From contig OX375872.1 of the NCBI GenBank assembly GCA_947359465.1, positions 17,716,018 through 17,780,017 on the forward strand: a stretch of 64,000 bases of DNA. Reading direction: 5' to 3'. Numbering within the stretch: the first letter of the stretch is position 1; every line of letters begins with the position of its first letter. Origin of the DNA: Metellina segmentata (lineage: Eukaryota > Arthropoda > Arachnida > Araneae > Tetragnathidae). Shown here one piece after another: positions 10,956-23,844 of the stretch. The notes beneath the pieces are model-generated. The model did not search any database, was not told the origin of the DNA, and saw nothing but the letters and a program-made list of their open reading frames with translations. A program made the translations under genes and the position numbers.

Positions 10956-11135
10956 GGGTTGGCGTGGAAGTTTGGAGAGTGGGGTGCCAGCTCAGGTGTT
11001 GCTTCGTTATCTGACCGTGGTTCAAAATTACGAGGTGTTGTCCTCGGATCTTTCCCTTAAGGGACTGATCCCGGACCGTCGTCAATAGCCCGTTGTGTTG
11101 CTCTAGTACGACGTTAACTAAAAATTACCAAATTA
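10956..11135 (+). repeat. SINE, subfamily B body, 5'-truncated
   Basis: Body from GGGTTGGCGTGGAAGTTTGG to the B tail with ATTACC repeats. Flanked by the 13-bp direct repeat CCTTAAACTTATA at 10943-10955 and 11136-11148, a clear retroposition scar. Confidence 0.9.
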
Positions 11136-11547
11136 CCTTAAACTTATAACTACGTTAACAGTTGTAATCGTAATTTCTTTCAATTCACACGACTAGTCCA
11201 CTATGTTGACGTAAACTGTATACCAAAACCAATGTTGAATCATCTTTAATTCAGAAGTATTGAAAACGAAAACAAAAAGATATCCACGGAGCAGAGCACG
11301 GAAACGAACATCCACTTTGGCTAGCTCTCACGGAGGGACATTAATCCACAAACGACAAACTTATAATTTCCATCTATGCGCTATCCAACGATACTGCCAC
11401 TTTTTTTTCAAGTTTTCACGATCCCTATAATCTCTGAGTAATTGCAAGTTAAAATCGGTAACACAATCATGTCCTCTTCCCATCGCTGGCCTGTGTGTGT
11501 ATCGTACCATAAAACTCAGTTATACCATAGAAGAAGTATTCAAGTAG

Positions 11548-11740
11548 GGTGAGCAATGGTATCCTTTTTGTCTGTCCAAGATCATGTGACCAAAACTAGT
11601 AATAATGTGACCTTTAGACTGTACTTCCGTCTTCTGTGTGGAACCTAATATGGATCATGATTGGACCACGGAGCAGAAGACCTCATACATTGATTCCTCA
11701 TCTGATAGTATTAGACTTTGGCCATTTTTCATTGGCACAT
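11548..11740 (+). repeat. Inverted-repeat arm 2
   Basis: Partner of the arm at 9525-9745 (see there). Shares GATCATGTGACCAAAACTAG in opposite orientation. Confidence 0.6.
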
Positions 11741-11939
11741 TTGGCGCATTCACACACCTACACTGTCTTAAGATGGTAAGTAGCCAAACGAGGTACTAAG
11801 GTACCAAATGGCCAACAAAACCCATTTTTCACAGCCATGTGACAACTAGTCGACACGTTGATCACAAATTCCTCTCAATATTAATGTTCAGTCTCCTTAT
11901 ATTTCACGTCCACGTCAGAATGTTGAACCTCGATTAATA

Positions 11940-13018
11940 CACTCATGTCCAAAATTATCTTCACATACACGAAAATAATTATATTCCATGAAATACTCAA
12001 TCGATGTAATCCATTTTTGCAGGGAATGTGTGAAAGACAAGCATAATTAGAATTAAATATCCAATCAAAAGTGTTCAAACGGTTTCTGATATGCAAATCA
12101 AGGCGTTACGTCATCCGCCTGTGAATCAAGCGCTTTGCGCAAAGTGAATGTCTGAGTGAATTTCTGCAGAACAGCGTTTGATTTCAATGTGTAATTGTTA
12201 AGCTCCAAAGTATCATTTGAAAGAATCTGTGAAGTGGTGCATTATCGGCAGTTTAGAAGCAGGACAGACAATCAAGGAAGCAGCAAGATGTGTTAACAGT
12301 TCAAGATAGACAGTCTCTGCGCTATGGAAACAATTTCAAAACTCTCTGGAACTGCTGTAAGAAGGCCTGAACAAGGTCGTAAACATATAACAACTGCTTT
12401 TAAATATCGATGTATGGCAATAACTGCCCGTCACAACAGGAAGTCTACTGCTCGGCAGTTAAGTTCAGAGCTTGCAGCCGCCACGGAAACTGTTGTATTA
12501 CGGCAAACTGTATACAGAAGGCTTAATGAAAAAGTCCTTTATGCCAGAAAGCCAAGGGTATGTGTTTCACTGTCTTCACAACTCAAAAGAATCGCTTTTA
12601 TTGGTGCAAAGAACATCAGAACTGGATTCAACACCAATGGACCCCTGTTTTCTTTACTGATAAGTCGAGGTTTAGTTTAATATCTGATTCTAAGCGTTTT
12701 TACATCTGGAGGAAGTCAGGAACACAAAATCTTCCTTCGAACATTATGGAATGTGAACGTTTTGGTAGTGCAGGTTTGATGGTGTGGAGTGGAATAATGA
12801 TGGATGGACGTACGGCCCTACACACTTCCAACATAGGATCTGTGACCGGCCAGAGATATCGGGATGGGGTCTTAGAACGTTATGTAAGACTTTTCAGAGG
12901 TGCATTTGGATCTTATTTTTTATTTATGTACGATAATGCTCGTCCACATCGAGCAAACCTCGTTGATGAATTCCGTGAAAATGAAGCCGATGAGCGAATA
13001 CCGTGGCCTCACTAAGGG
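11940..13018 (+). pseudogene. Tc1-like element, transposase pseudogene
   Basis: The left end CACTCATGTCCAAAATTA follows a TA and looks like a Tc1 tip. From about 12213 a transposase is readable across frames: LKESVKWCIIGSLEAGQ (N-terminal helix-turn-helix), STARQLSSELAAAT near 12440-12490, then an open frame 12560-13012 with FTDKSRF (first Asp kept, Glu replaced by Lys after it), GLMVWSGIM, VTGQRYRDGVLERYV and YDNARPHRANLVDEF (second Asp). The third acidic motif and the 3' end are missing because a SINE fragment begins at 13019. Several stops and frame changes separate the pieces. Confidence 0.8.
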
Positions 13019-13165
13019 ACCTCCAGATAGGAAGGTTCGTCATCTGACCGTGGTTCAAATTTACGAGGTGTTGTCCTCGGATCTTTCCCTTAGGGGATTG
13101 ATCCCGGACCGTCGTCAATAGCCCGTTGTGTTGCTCTAGTACGACGTTAATTAACATTTCCTTAC
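13019..13165 (+). repeat. SINE, subfamily B body fragment
   Basis: From TCATCTGACCGTGGTTCAAA to the CTCTAGTACGACGTTAATT tail, immediately downstream of the truncated Tc1 element. A 24-bp scrap of a reversed subfamily A head (TTCCAACCGGGCTCCCGCGG) follows at 13167-13190. Confidence 0.75.
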
Positions 13166-14268
13166 CTTACATTCCAACCGGGCTCCCGCGGCTTAAAAAC
13201 GGTAATCAGAATTTTTGTCAGTGGTTTAAGTGTAACCTTATTAACTCTACCGATGAAAATGCTCAGAAATGCCAACTGGTTATAAAATTCCAACTGGTTA
13301 AATATACTCACGACCATTCTAATCATAAACGGATTCCCCCTGTTGATGGGATATATTTACTCCCGCATGCGATTTCTGGAAAAAAGTGGTATAGATAAAT
13401 TTTGTCAGTAATTTAAATGTCACCTAGGTTTGTGATAACGAATTTGATTGAGGCAGATCTAAAATGTAAGTATCGATGCATTAATACATCGTAAAGATAA
13501 ATTAACCAATATGGATGTAAATTACTTTGAGAAATGAAAAAATATCGTTAAAAAAATAAATGCTCTTCGAATTTGAATTTTTATTCGCGATAGCATTTGT
13601 AACTCGTAACTTACCCTCCCATTTTGTGTGGCTACGATGGGAGAAAGCTATTTTTAATATAAAACTCGGAGATGACGAAATTTCTATTTGGTTTTAAAAT
13701 TCAACTCAAGGTTTCAAATTCAGATAACTTCTCGGGAAATGCTCTGGCACATAAATAAAAGATACATGTTTTCAGAGGACGAAACTCGACCATTTCATTA
13801 ATATTGATGCCATCTTTTAAAAAGAAACTGGTATGGCAGATACTTTTGCCAGAAGACTGGATTCTTCCTCCGCTTTCTCGCACACATACTTCTGGCTGAA
13901 ATAAAAGTCTTTGGGAGCGATGAAGTGTTCAGAGATATTCTATACCCTCTCGGAGAACAGCTACGCTCTTTGTCAGTTTCCAAGATCCGCATTGATAAAA
14001 ATTCCGGTAAATATTTGTCACGAACCAAAACGGCTGTAACTACTTATTATGCTACGAACTTGGGCTGGGAAATAATTTTCTTGTTTTCACGTTCCGACTC
14101 TGGAGATTATTTAACGCTGATCGCTATCTATACAACCCTAAAAATAGAATAGAAAGTCAATATTTGTATTTTGTTTTCTTTTGTGAAATTCTGACGTTCA
14201 GGATTATTTAACGCTCTGTGATGAGGGGGGGGGGATTTATCCAACACTTAAAACTAAAAAGAAAAATA

Positions 14269-14645
14269 CAGTAGAACTCCAATTATACCGACTCCAGTTA
14301 TCAGGATAGCCTATTTTCCGGATCGCTTTGAGGGAAAAAATAAATAAGCAAAATCCGCATTTTAAAAGCTTCTGATCGGTGAACTATAAAAAAAAAGTGC
14401 GCTAGTGTAACGATAGCGAATGCATAGACGATGAGTTATCAGTCTTGTCACTTTCAGTATGTCTTTGGCCTTCAGTTTTGTTGCCTCGTTCCGTCTTTCG
14501 TGTTCTGTTTTACTTGCTATCGTTGGTAGACAAAATAAAATTCATTGAACAGTTGCACAAAGAAGTGTCTGGTAAGCAGTTTGCTGATATGTATAGCGTG
14601 GGAACATCAACAATTTCGAACAGAAAAAAAAAACCAGGTCTTTAA
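14269..14645 (+). pseudogene. pogo/Tigger element, 5' end with psq-type HTH
   Basis: Starts CAGTAGAACTCCAATTATAC after TA, a typical Tigger tip. At about 14526-14640 a frame encodes LVDKIKFIEQLHKEV then a GTSTISN block and lysines, matching the N-terminal CENP-B/psq helix-turn-helix (…GVGTSTISDIKK in the family). It ends in a stop within a poly-A run and no DDE domain follows, so it is a truncated copy. An 8-G run lies just upstream at 14226. Confidence 0.65.
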
Positions 14646-14879
14646 TTATAAACTTAGTGTCCGTCCTCGAGAGATGGGAACTGGATAGATCGTGGAGATG
14701 GGAATTCGTCGAGAAGATCTATGAAAATGGCAGAAAAAAAGAACTTGAAGAGGCTGTATTCAAGAGGTTTCTGTAGCAGCGAGCAATGGGAAATCCTCTT
14801 TCTGAGACGAGTGTTTGCGAAAGGCGAAGCTTTTTGTCTAGAAAATCGAAGGTTTGTCTTTAAAGATCAAGATACAGTC

Positions 14880-15055
14880 GATTATCTTTTTTTGACGAGA
14901 TATCTATTTCATCAAGATCTGGCCAATTTTGCTAATGAACCAGATATATTATCAAGATATTATCGATTTTTTTTATGATGACGAGATCGTGATCCGGTCA
15001 GTTTTCTTCTAATTACGAGATATCTCGTTGAGATAGACATTCAACAGGAGGGTTA
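14880..15055. repeat. GACGAGAT palindromic family copy
   Basis: Two to three units (TGACGAGATATC, ATCAAGATCTGG, then ACGAGATATCTCGTTGAG), ending in AACAGGAGGGTTAA. The terminal GAGGGTTAA is shared with other copies. Confidence 0.65.
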
Positions 15056-15094
15056 ATTTCATGATCCTCTAAACGGCGCGAGATTTCTTAATGG

Positions 15095-15560
15095 TGTAGT
15101 GTTGCGTTCCCCAACACACCCTCCCCCTTAATGACTAAATAATTACATCTTTCTAAAGAATCCGTAGATTCCTTCAATGTTTATAAAGATTCTATAAGTA
15201 CTTTACTTAAGAATATCATCTGTCTTTCGAATGTATGAAACCAATGGTTCTTTCTTTGGAATAGAATCCTTTTAAAAGAATCGATTGGCTCATTTTCTAG
15301 AATATTATTCTTTGTAAAAATCGATCGGCCCATTCTCTAGGATATAATCCTTGGAAATATTCTATTATTAATTTCTTTAGACCGAAATTTTTTCCTTGAA
15401 TCCTTTCAATAGAATGCTTTGAAACGATTCGATTGGCCCATTCCCTAGAATAGAATCGTTTCGAAAAATTCTGTTGCTCAAGACGATCAAATTTGGTTAG
15501 CAGTCATGCAGGGAAGATTGCAAATTAGAATTCAGCGTGTGAACTTCTCAGAGGGTTAAT
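15095..15560 (+). repeat. AGAAT palindromic family copy
   Basis: Starts with a terminal block containing CCAACACACCCTCC and TTAATGACTAAATAATTAC. It then has five to six diverged units of AGAATAGAATCCTTTGGAAA / GATTCTATT, and a right terminal block GTCATGCAGGGAAGATTG ending CTCAGAGGGTTAA. Other copies lie at 20.7, 21.1, 55.1, 58.5, 60.1 and 63.5 kb. Confidence 0.7.
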
Positions 15561-15602
15561 ACTCCATATTAAATATTACCTTAACCACCCGAGTGTCATT
15601 CA

Positions 15603-15700
15603 CGCATTTTTCCATCATGCAACCTGCAATTTACCTCCATGATTTCTCACCAGTTCAGGACTTCTTGACCAATAGAATATTTCAACCAATAGATGTGGAT
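15603..15700 (-). repeat. AGAAT family, right-terminal fragment inverted
   Basis: CATGCAACCTGCAATTTACC and TTGACCAATAGAAT are the reverse complement of the right-terminal block of the copy just to the left, so the two ends face each other across about 45 bp. Confidence 0.55.
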
Positions 15701-15794
15701 ATTTGGTCATTATGTGTGTTGCAATAACAGTACTCAGACATATTATGACACTCAGAGGGTTGAAAAGAAACGTTACGTTGGTATGTTTTGATTT

Positions 15795-15898
15795 CTTCAA
15801 CCCTCCAAGTGATTTCGAAGAGATAACTTGTATTTCAAGATCTGGTCAGGATTTGCTTATGACGAGATACCTCGTCGAGAAAACCATCAAGAGGGTTA
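15795..15898. mobile_element. Short GACGAGAT-family MITE (~100 bp)
   Basis: Inverted tips AACCCTCCAAGTG at left and, at right, the complement of TTAACCCTCTTGATGG. It encloses a single ATCAAGATCTGGTC and GACGAGATACCTCGTC unit, so it appears to be the minimal form of the family. Confidence 0.6.
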
Positions 15899-17344
15899 AA
15901 AGTAAAATGTCATCCTGAACATTATTTCAAAATATATTAATATACTATCACAATACCCGACCTTACTCGGTTTGAATTGGTTTACTCTAGATTGAAGAGA
16001 TGATCAAAATATATAATCACTTACGATTTTCGTAGAATAAAATAATATTTTAACAGCTTTCGCCAAATCGTGATAATTTCTACAGCTGACTTTGGACACA
16101 AATCCTACACATACATATCCATTCATGTAATATATTTCATATACATCACACCCTTGCTGTACGACAAAGCTACAAAATGATGGTGAAAGGTGATACTAAA
16201 GTTACTACTATAAAAGACGATTTGATTTTGAGGGAAATTTGGAATTCAATTAATAAAAACGATTATTTACTGCGAGTCCTCTCTCACTCATTGTCAACAA
16301 AACAATATTTTTTACTTGTGGCACTCTTACATCCGGCATGCGACGTTGTGGAATTTCCCAATATTATCCTATCATTATGACAAAGAATTTTTTAATGTTT
16401 GAAACGTCCAAGTTCGGATTTTTTTAACATTATTACTCTTTCAATAACGGCATTACTCTTACAATAATGGCATAATTACACTTAAAATTTGCTTTATTCT
16501 GACTTACCTGGCACATTAAGTCGAATACTTTTTGGTGGTGTTGCGTGTGATGAAAAATAAACACAATTTATTAAAATCAAGTATTTAAAACAGAAAACAA
16601 AAGAAAAAAGCGGATTAAAACAAAATAAAAGATGTCAGGAAAAAGTTGTTCGAAAGATATTCATTTGTGATTCCTTTTTATCTCTTGATCTCGCAGGTGC
16701 CACAACTTACAACTAAAAAGTGCACAAAATTTATAAATGCGAAATTAATTCAGAGCAAAAGAAACAGAAAATATTACTGTACGTGATCAACCAACACGAG
16801 TTTCCCTGTCATTCCTGTTCGTTGAAAAATATCGTCTGTCCCAAATACTCGGAAATCGTTTACATTGCGCAAAGAGCAAAAATAATACTCGAAATAAATG
16901 AAGTATCAGAGCTAAAATTCCATAAAAAATGAGTTTTTGAAACATAATTGCTTTTTTAGCAGAGTACTGGTAAAGCAATCAAAGTAATCGTAATACTCAG
17001 TATACATTTCAATTACCCCAAAACTACCTAATTATGGTTGATTTAAGTACACTTTACTCAGGTGTTTTAGCATGAAACTCATCTAAATGTAACAATAAAT
17101 AAATGTTTAATATTGCATTCAACTAAACTAATAGATAATGTATAAAATAAAACACATTGCACAGTCAAATACCTGGAATAAAATTCATGTGTGATGCCTA
17201 CACAAACACAAAATCGAACATAGAACAGAAAGATGGACACAGACTTTCGTAACCAAGTTCACTCACTAAATGAAGCTAAGTACTCAATATATACAAATTT
17301 CCATGAAAATATATTAAACCATGTGGACGTGTATAGACTGTACA

Positions 17345-18301
17345 AAATAAAGACTGGTTTTCAAAGAAACAAGCAGAAATTTGTCACTTTCGTAACCGTA
17401 TTTCCCGCCTAATTCAGAGGTAAAACTTCAGCTTCTTGACCAAGGTATCATCAGAGCTGTGAATTCACACTACAGAACCTTTTTGTTACGTCAAATTCTA
17501 AGCGATTTGGAGAAAAATATCCAAAGAAAATACAATGTGAAGGAAGCTATCGAATGGGTATGTGGATCTTGGGATGACATCAGTCAATCAACAATAACAA
17601 ATTGTTGGAAACATATGCAACCACAGCCAAAGACGCCAATTAAGTGTCAGAAGAAGCCGACTTGAAAAATGAATCAAATACACACGACATTCAGCAGATT
17701 GAAGCAGACATCATTCAATCCATTAAAGACAGCTAAGATCAGGCCAATGAAAGTAGTGAAGATGAAGAGGCTGTGGTTGGAGATGATGTGCGCAGTCACT
17801 TCTTCAGAAGCCTTAGCAAGTTTGGAGATAATGCGGACATTTATTTCGTCACAAAGCAATGTGTGCCGGACTTTATCTTTACAAACATTCCCCAACTACA
17901 AAATTATTTACTCTCAAATACAACAGCAAACCTTGTTCAGAAGAAAATCGTAGATTTTCTGAAATAAAGTTTTGTTTCCTCGCATTTTGTTCATTTAGGA
18001 TTAATGTTTCCCAAAAGAGGCAAGTCAATTTTTTTTTCAGAATTTAGAAAATGCTATAACAATATATTTATTTGGAAAAATTATTTTTCTCTGGCTGATT
18101 TCAATGAATTGCAATAAACTTTCTAATTGCAGTAGAAATCATAGTATTATATGTAGTCCTCTTTCGAAACAAAAACCGAATTTACGTATTTAAAATGTTT
18201 TTTTTTTAATTCGAATTAGCAAAATTTCGTTACAGCGAAATTTCCGTTATAACGAAAAAAGTTTACGGTCCTGTGAAGTTCGTTGTAACGGGAACCTACT
18301 G
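17345..18301 (+). pseudogene. pogo/Tigger transposase, C-terminal remnant
   Basis: Readable pieces are AIEWVCGSWDDISQST then NCWKHM (17545-17617), the end of a DDE_1/Jerky-like transposase, and QNYLLSNTTANLVQKKIVDF just before a stop at 17966. The right tip ends GGGAACCTACTG followed by TA. The same region recurs at 24113-25170 with high similarity, so these are two copies of one family. The N-terminal and catalytic parts are absent here. Confidence 0.75.
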
Positions 18302-18311
18302 TATACATGTA

Positions 18312-19914
<1,603 letters not shown>

Positions 19915-20022
19915 TATAAAAACACTTATTAAACCTTCACAAAGAACCAATCGGCTTGCTATGCACTCTGCCTTGTAACAGCTGTCGCCCTAATCCGATT
20001 TACAATTCAAGGTTAAAACACG

Positions 20023-20024
<2 letters not shown>

Positions 20025-20065
<41 letters not shown>
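20025..20065. repeat. (AT)20 microsatellite
   Basis: Uninterrupted AT dinucleotides just beyond the pogo/Tigger transposase; it may have replaced the missing inverted end of that element. Confidence 0.95.
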
Positions 20066-20069
<4 letters not shown>

Positions 20070-20689
20070 CCATTTATTTTTATTCACTGGTTGACCCGTA
20101 AATTAGAGATTTAAAAAAAAACTAGCCAGAAATAATTAATGTATGTTGAAAGTATTGCATATGATGGGAACATAAAGCGAAGCCGTATCTACATCATACA
20201 AAGCTGCACCTGTCTTTACTGAAATATTTTCCTGTCCTCCAGGGTCGTAATGTTTATCAGATTTTGTCAGATTTGATAAATGAAATTAATAATAAAACGA
20301 AAGCAATTTTTTTTCTTCTTTTTGTTTTCCGCAATCAATTCAAAGCACCTACAGCTTCGACTTGCCAGATTAATTTTTTGAATTTTCTCGTTCCGTAAGT
20401 ATTTATTTTCCTAAAGAGAGCGACTTTTTACGTGATGGGAAATGCCGCGCTTCTTCTCCGTCTCCTTACTGGGGAAGGAAATGAAATTTCCCTCTCAAAG
20501 TTTTAGTTAAATTTGTTCCGAAGGAAATTGAATTCCATACAGCGCTGTGCACCTTACCAATCTCATTATTTGAGGATGAACAGCACCAATAATGTACTAA
20601 ACAACCTATTTGCTTTTCTTCAGCGTCAGATTATAAATAATAACCCTGGGAGCGTCTTGAGATTTCCGACTTGTATGGGGTTGATTTTC

Positions 20690-20945
20690 CCCCACAACAC
20701 ATGTAATGACTATATAATTAGAGAATCTGTGGATTCTTTCAAACTTTAGAAATGTGTTAGTGGTCTTTTTTTTGGAATAAAATTATCCTTTGGAACTATT
20801 ACATTCATCCAAAATACACTTCATGACTAAATAATTAGAGAATTCGTAGATTCTTTTTCAAACTTAAGAAATATTTTATGGGTCCTTTCTTTAAAATGAA
20901 AGAATCTTTTCGAACGATTATATATAGATCCTTTCCTTTAGTAAT
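20690..20945 (+). repeat. AGAAT palindromic family copy
   Basis: Left-terminal block (CACAACACATGTAATGACT) occurs twice, at 20692 and about 20815, each followed by GAATCYGTRGATTCTTT and one short AGAAT unit. It looks like a tandem pair of truncated copies. Confidence 0.6.
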
Positions 20946-21074
20946 TTTATTTATACGGATATTTTTAAATGTTTACTACTTCAAATCACAATAGCGAAAG
21001 TAAATACGGAAACTCTATTTCATGCATTCATGATATTGTATATCTTAAAGCTATAAATTCACAAGATCTTCGAG

Positions 21075-21361
21075 TAGTGTAGTATGGCTTTTACTCCATG
21101 ACACACTTCATGGCTAAATAACCACATGCATTGCGTGAAAGAATCCATACCAGATTCTTTTAGTCTTTAGAGAGATTCTATTGATTATTTCCTTAGAATA
21201 GAATCTCTCGGATATATTCTATATATCCTATCTTTCGTCGCCGAATGGCTACGGGCGGGCTGGCGTAATAATCTAGAATATCCTATCTTTGGAGGTAAAT
21301 CCTTTGGAATCTTTCGCCTTTCTAAAATCCTTTGGTGCCATTCTATTTATTTTCCATGTCT
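21075..21361 (+). repeat. AGAAT palindromic family copy
   Basis: Begins GTAGTGTAGTATGGCTTTTAC then CATGACACACTTCATGG, followed by AGAATAGAATC units. A foreign GC-rich scrap (GCCGAATGGCTACGGGCGGG) interrupts it near 21240. The Helitron at 21362 begins at its right edge. Confidence 0.6.
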
Positions 21362-22098
21362 TCTCTACTATTATAAAATGAATTGTCTGTCTGTCCTCCT
21401 GTACGCAGTGTCCTGACGAATCTATAGCACGCACTAGTAGTCCGAATTGTTTGCAATTTTTGAGCGAGCCTGAACTTTTAAGTTTAATCTAGAATATTTT
21501 TAAATGAATTTTTATTAGTTGTTTTCAGTCTTCCTTCTTCCGTTACAGAGTGACGTCACCCCTACCTGGGTTGACCGCGGAAAGAAGAAGCAAGCAGATT
21601 TTGCGATTTTCACCCACTGACGTCAGCTTTGGAACCATGCCACCTTTTCACCTTTCGTCTTTTGCCCCGGAATGTGACGTCACCCGTACCCCGCCTATTG
21701 GATCTCTTCGCAATTAAAAGGGAATGCGAGCAATCACCGGGGTTGGCGAGCGTTAGCGAGCAGTGGTCATAACTGATCCCACGAAAAGAACTGTCATAGA
21801 CAATGGAAATTTTACATTAGATCGAAACTTTATACATTTAATTTTTTTAATAAATATTTTTCAATTGAATATTTTTATTTCGCAAGAGATTGTGACGTCA
21901 CGCCGATTGGATCTCTTCGCAATTCGAATTTGGCCGCATTTGACAATGACGAGGCCATCTCGGCGTTGACTTTGGAGTTGGTTTGCTTCGCAAACTGGGA
22001 ATTCGTCTCAATCACCAGGGGTTAGCGAGCAGTGGTCACACTTGATCCCACAAAAAGAACTGTCACGGGCAAAGCTGTGCTGGCCACGCAGTGGCTAG
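21362..22098 (+). mobile_element. Non-autonomous Helitron
   Basis: 5' TCTCTACTATTATAAAATG, a GTCTGTCTGTCC block, and 3' end GGCCACGCAGTGGCTAG, where GCCAC/GTGGC forms the terminal hairpin before CTAG; the next base is T. The base before the 5' end is T rather than A. The interior repeats a GTTAGCGAGCAGTGGTCA block and a GAACTGTCA block twice, so it contains a tandem duplication. No transposase. Confidence 0.7.
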
Positions 22099-22137
22099 TA
22101 GAATATATAATCATTTAGAAATATTCCATTTGTGATG

Positions 22138-22460
22138 TAGGCAAGTTACCTTATACATATATTAGCATTACCAGGCCATGAAGCGTCCACCAAGTGTTCT
22201 TAATAAGCCAAACCATCACAATCTAAAATCAACCACTTTAAAAATATAAGCAGATAACTTCTGCTTTCAGTAACAGTAAATAACTATCAAGTTACCTTAT
22301 AAATTAATATTATCAAGTACAAAACGTCCACCGAATATTCCAATAGAGATAATGCGTTACGATCTAAAATCAACCATTTTCAAAATTTGAGTATGTAAAA
22401 GTTTTTTCAGCAACTGCAAATATCTAAGAATTTACCTTATACATGAATACTATCAAGAAA
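22138..22460. repeat. Tandem repeat, ~150-bp unit
   Basis: Two and a bit copies of CAAGTTACCTTATAMAT, AAACGTCCACC, CGATCTAAAATCAACCA and a CAGYAACTGCAAATA block. Confidence 0.6.
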
Positions 22461-22479
22461 GTAAACAAAATGTTACAAC

Positions 22480-22770
22480 AAAGCCAAAGAGTCATGACCT
22501 AAGACCCACAATTTATATATAGAGTGCACAGTTGGCATCTGTCTGTTCATATACACAACGTTTGACCAATTCACAACAAATTTGGTACACTCATTCTTTT
22601 GAATTCCACGGGTAACGCAGAATGGACATGTACTCCTTTTCGATTTTTCCTTCATATGTAGAGGGGCTAATAACGATTCAGAATCTCCATAGGTATAGCA
22701 TTGAGTATGTTTAGATCGCTGTGTCAGACCAATTCACTCCGAATCTGGTAGATTCATTCTTTCGAATCCT
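22480..22770. repeat. Interspersed repeat fragments
   Basis: The block ACCAATTCACAACAAATTTGG followed by CATTCTTTTGAATYC occurs at about 22563 and in a diverged form at 22728, and again at 28131. Family unknown; probably one element in several broken pieces. Confidence 0.45.
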
Positions 22771-22782
22771 GCGGGAAGTTCA

Positions 22783-23185
22783 TCTCTACTATTATAAAAA
22801 TGAAATGTTTCTCTGTGTATTGTTCACAGTGTACTGACGAATCTATTGCACTTACAATAATCAAATTTGTCTCACAGTTATTTGCAATTATTGAGCTAGC
22901 CCGAATTTTTAAGTTTAATCTAGAACATTTTAAAATTAATTTATTAGTTTCTTTCACCTTTCATCTCTTCAGAATGTGACGTCACCCCTACCTCGAATGA
23001 AGAACCGAGCCGATTTTGCGATTTTCGACCGCTGACGTCACAAGCGTTTTTTGTTCGAATGTTTCCGATTCTAGCGTGTTTTGATTTACGTTGTTGATAA
23101 TAGCCATTTCGTGACCATCACTGCGTTGCCCGTGGAGTTCGTTTGCGAAGCAAACCAAATGGGAATACGTAGCAAACACCGCTAG
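22783..23185 (+). mobile_element. Short non-autonomous Helitron
   Basis: A^TC start (TCTCTACTATTATAAAAATG), the family's CTGACGAATCTATTGCACTT block, GACGTCACCCC, and the late GTTGCCCGTGGAGTTCG segment. It ends near GCTAG at 23182-23185, but the terminal hairpin is degenerate and the following base is A, so the 3' end is less certain than in the copy at 21362. Confidence 0.55.
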
Positions 23186-23335
23186 ATGCAATTAAATGAG
23201 GACAAACCGCAAAACAAGAAAATGAAAGAAATAGAATTGGGCAACACAGTGCCAGAAGATCAAGAAACAAACACAGTACAAGAAAATGCAACAAAAGAAA
23301 TAGAATCGAACGACATAGTAGCAGAAGATAATTAA
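23186..23335 (+). CDS. Small acidic ORF of unknown function (doubtful)
   Basis: ATG at 23186 and TAA at 23333-23335 give 49 residues, rich in Glu, Asp, Asn and Lys. The protein is an imperfect duplication: KKMKEIELGNTVPEDQ is echoed by NATKEIESNDIVAEDN. It starts immediately after the Helitron's putative CTAG end. There is no clear promoter, intron or homology I recognise. It may be the tail of a gene cut by the Helitron, or simply a short tandem repeat that happens to be open. I would not treat it as a gene without transcript support. Confidence 0.2.
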   Translation: MQLNEDKPQNKKMKEIELGNTVPEDQETNTVQENATKEIESNDIVAEDN

Positions 23336-23844
23336 TTGTTCCTTATTAAATTGTATTAATTTTCATAAATTATATCACTTTGCATTTTTCTAATGAAACA
23401 ATTGCTACTTGTTTTTCATTTTTGATTCTAATTAAGTAGTAATTTTGCCTGATTAAGTCTGAAAGTCGTATTACATTATAGTAAGTAAAAGAAGTATTAT
23501 TTGGATTTGAAAAATGGCATAACAAAACAAAAGGTAGGTTTCTAGAAAAGCAAGAAAAGTGACATAACTCAAAGACCTCCTCTATATTTACCTTATAACA
23601 CCTAACATTCGACGAGAGCAGAGCTACAGATCCATATTACTATTCTATAGAATATAATAGAATTTACCGCCATAAATACTTACCTGAAATTTAAAAGAAT
23701 CTTATACTATTACAATACAAATTTTATAGTATTCTGTAAGTTGATTTTTCTCAAATGCTGCATTTTTGAGCTATGTCCTTTTGTCTTTCCGGGGTGCGAT
23801 ATGGTGTTATATTAATGTCTTTCAGGGTGTCTATTCGTGTAATA

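Noticed and set aside
10845..11060. Open frames giving WKFGEWGASSGVASLSD-type peptides (also at 34397, 34647, 37942, 42908, 53155)
   Set aside because: They are translations of the SINE body on either strand. The same peptide appears wherever a SINE copy happens to be open, with no independent gene evidence.
15615..15800. Short open frames on both strands
   Set aside because: Lie in AGAAT-family terminal sequence and have no codon or homology support.
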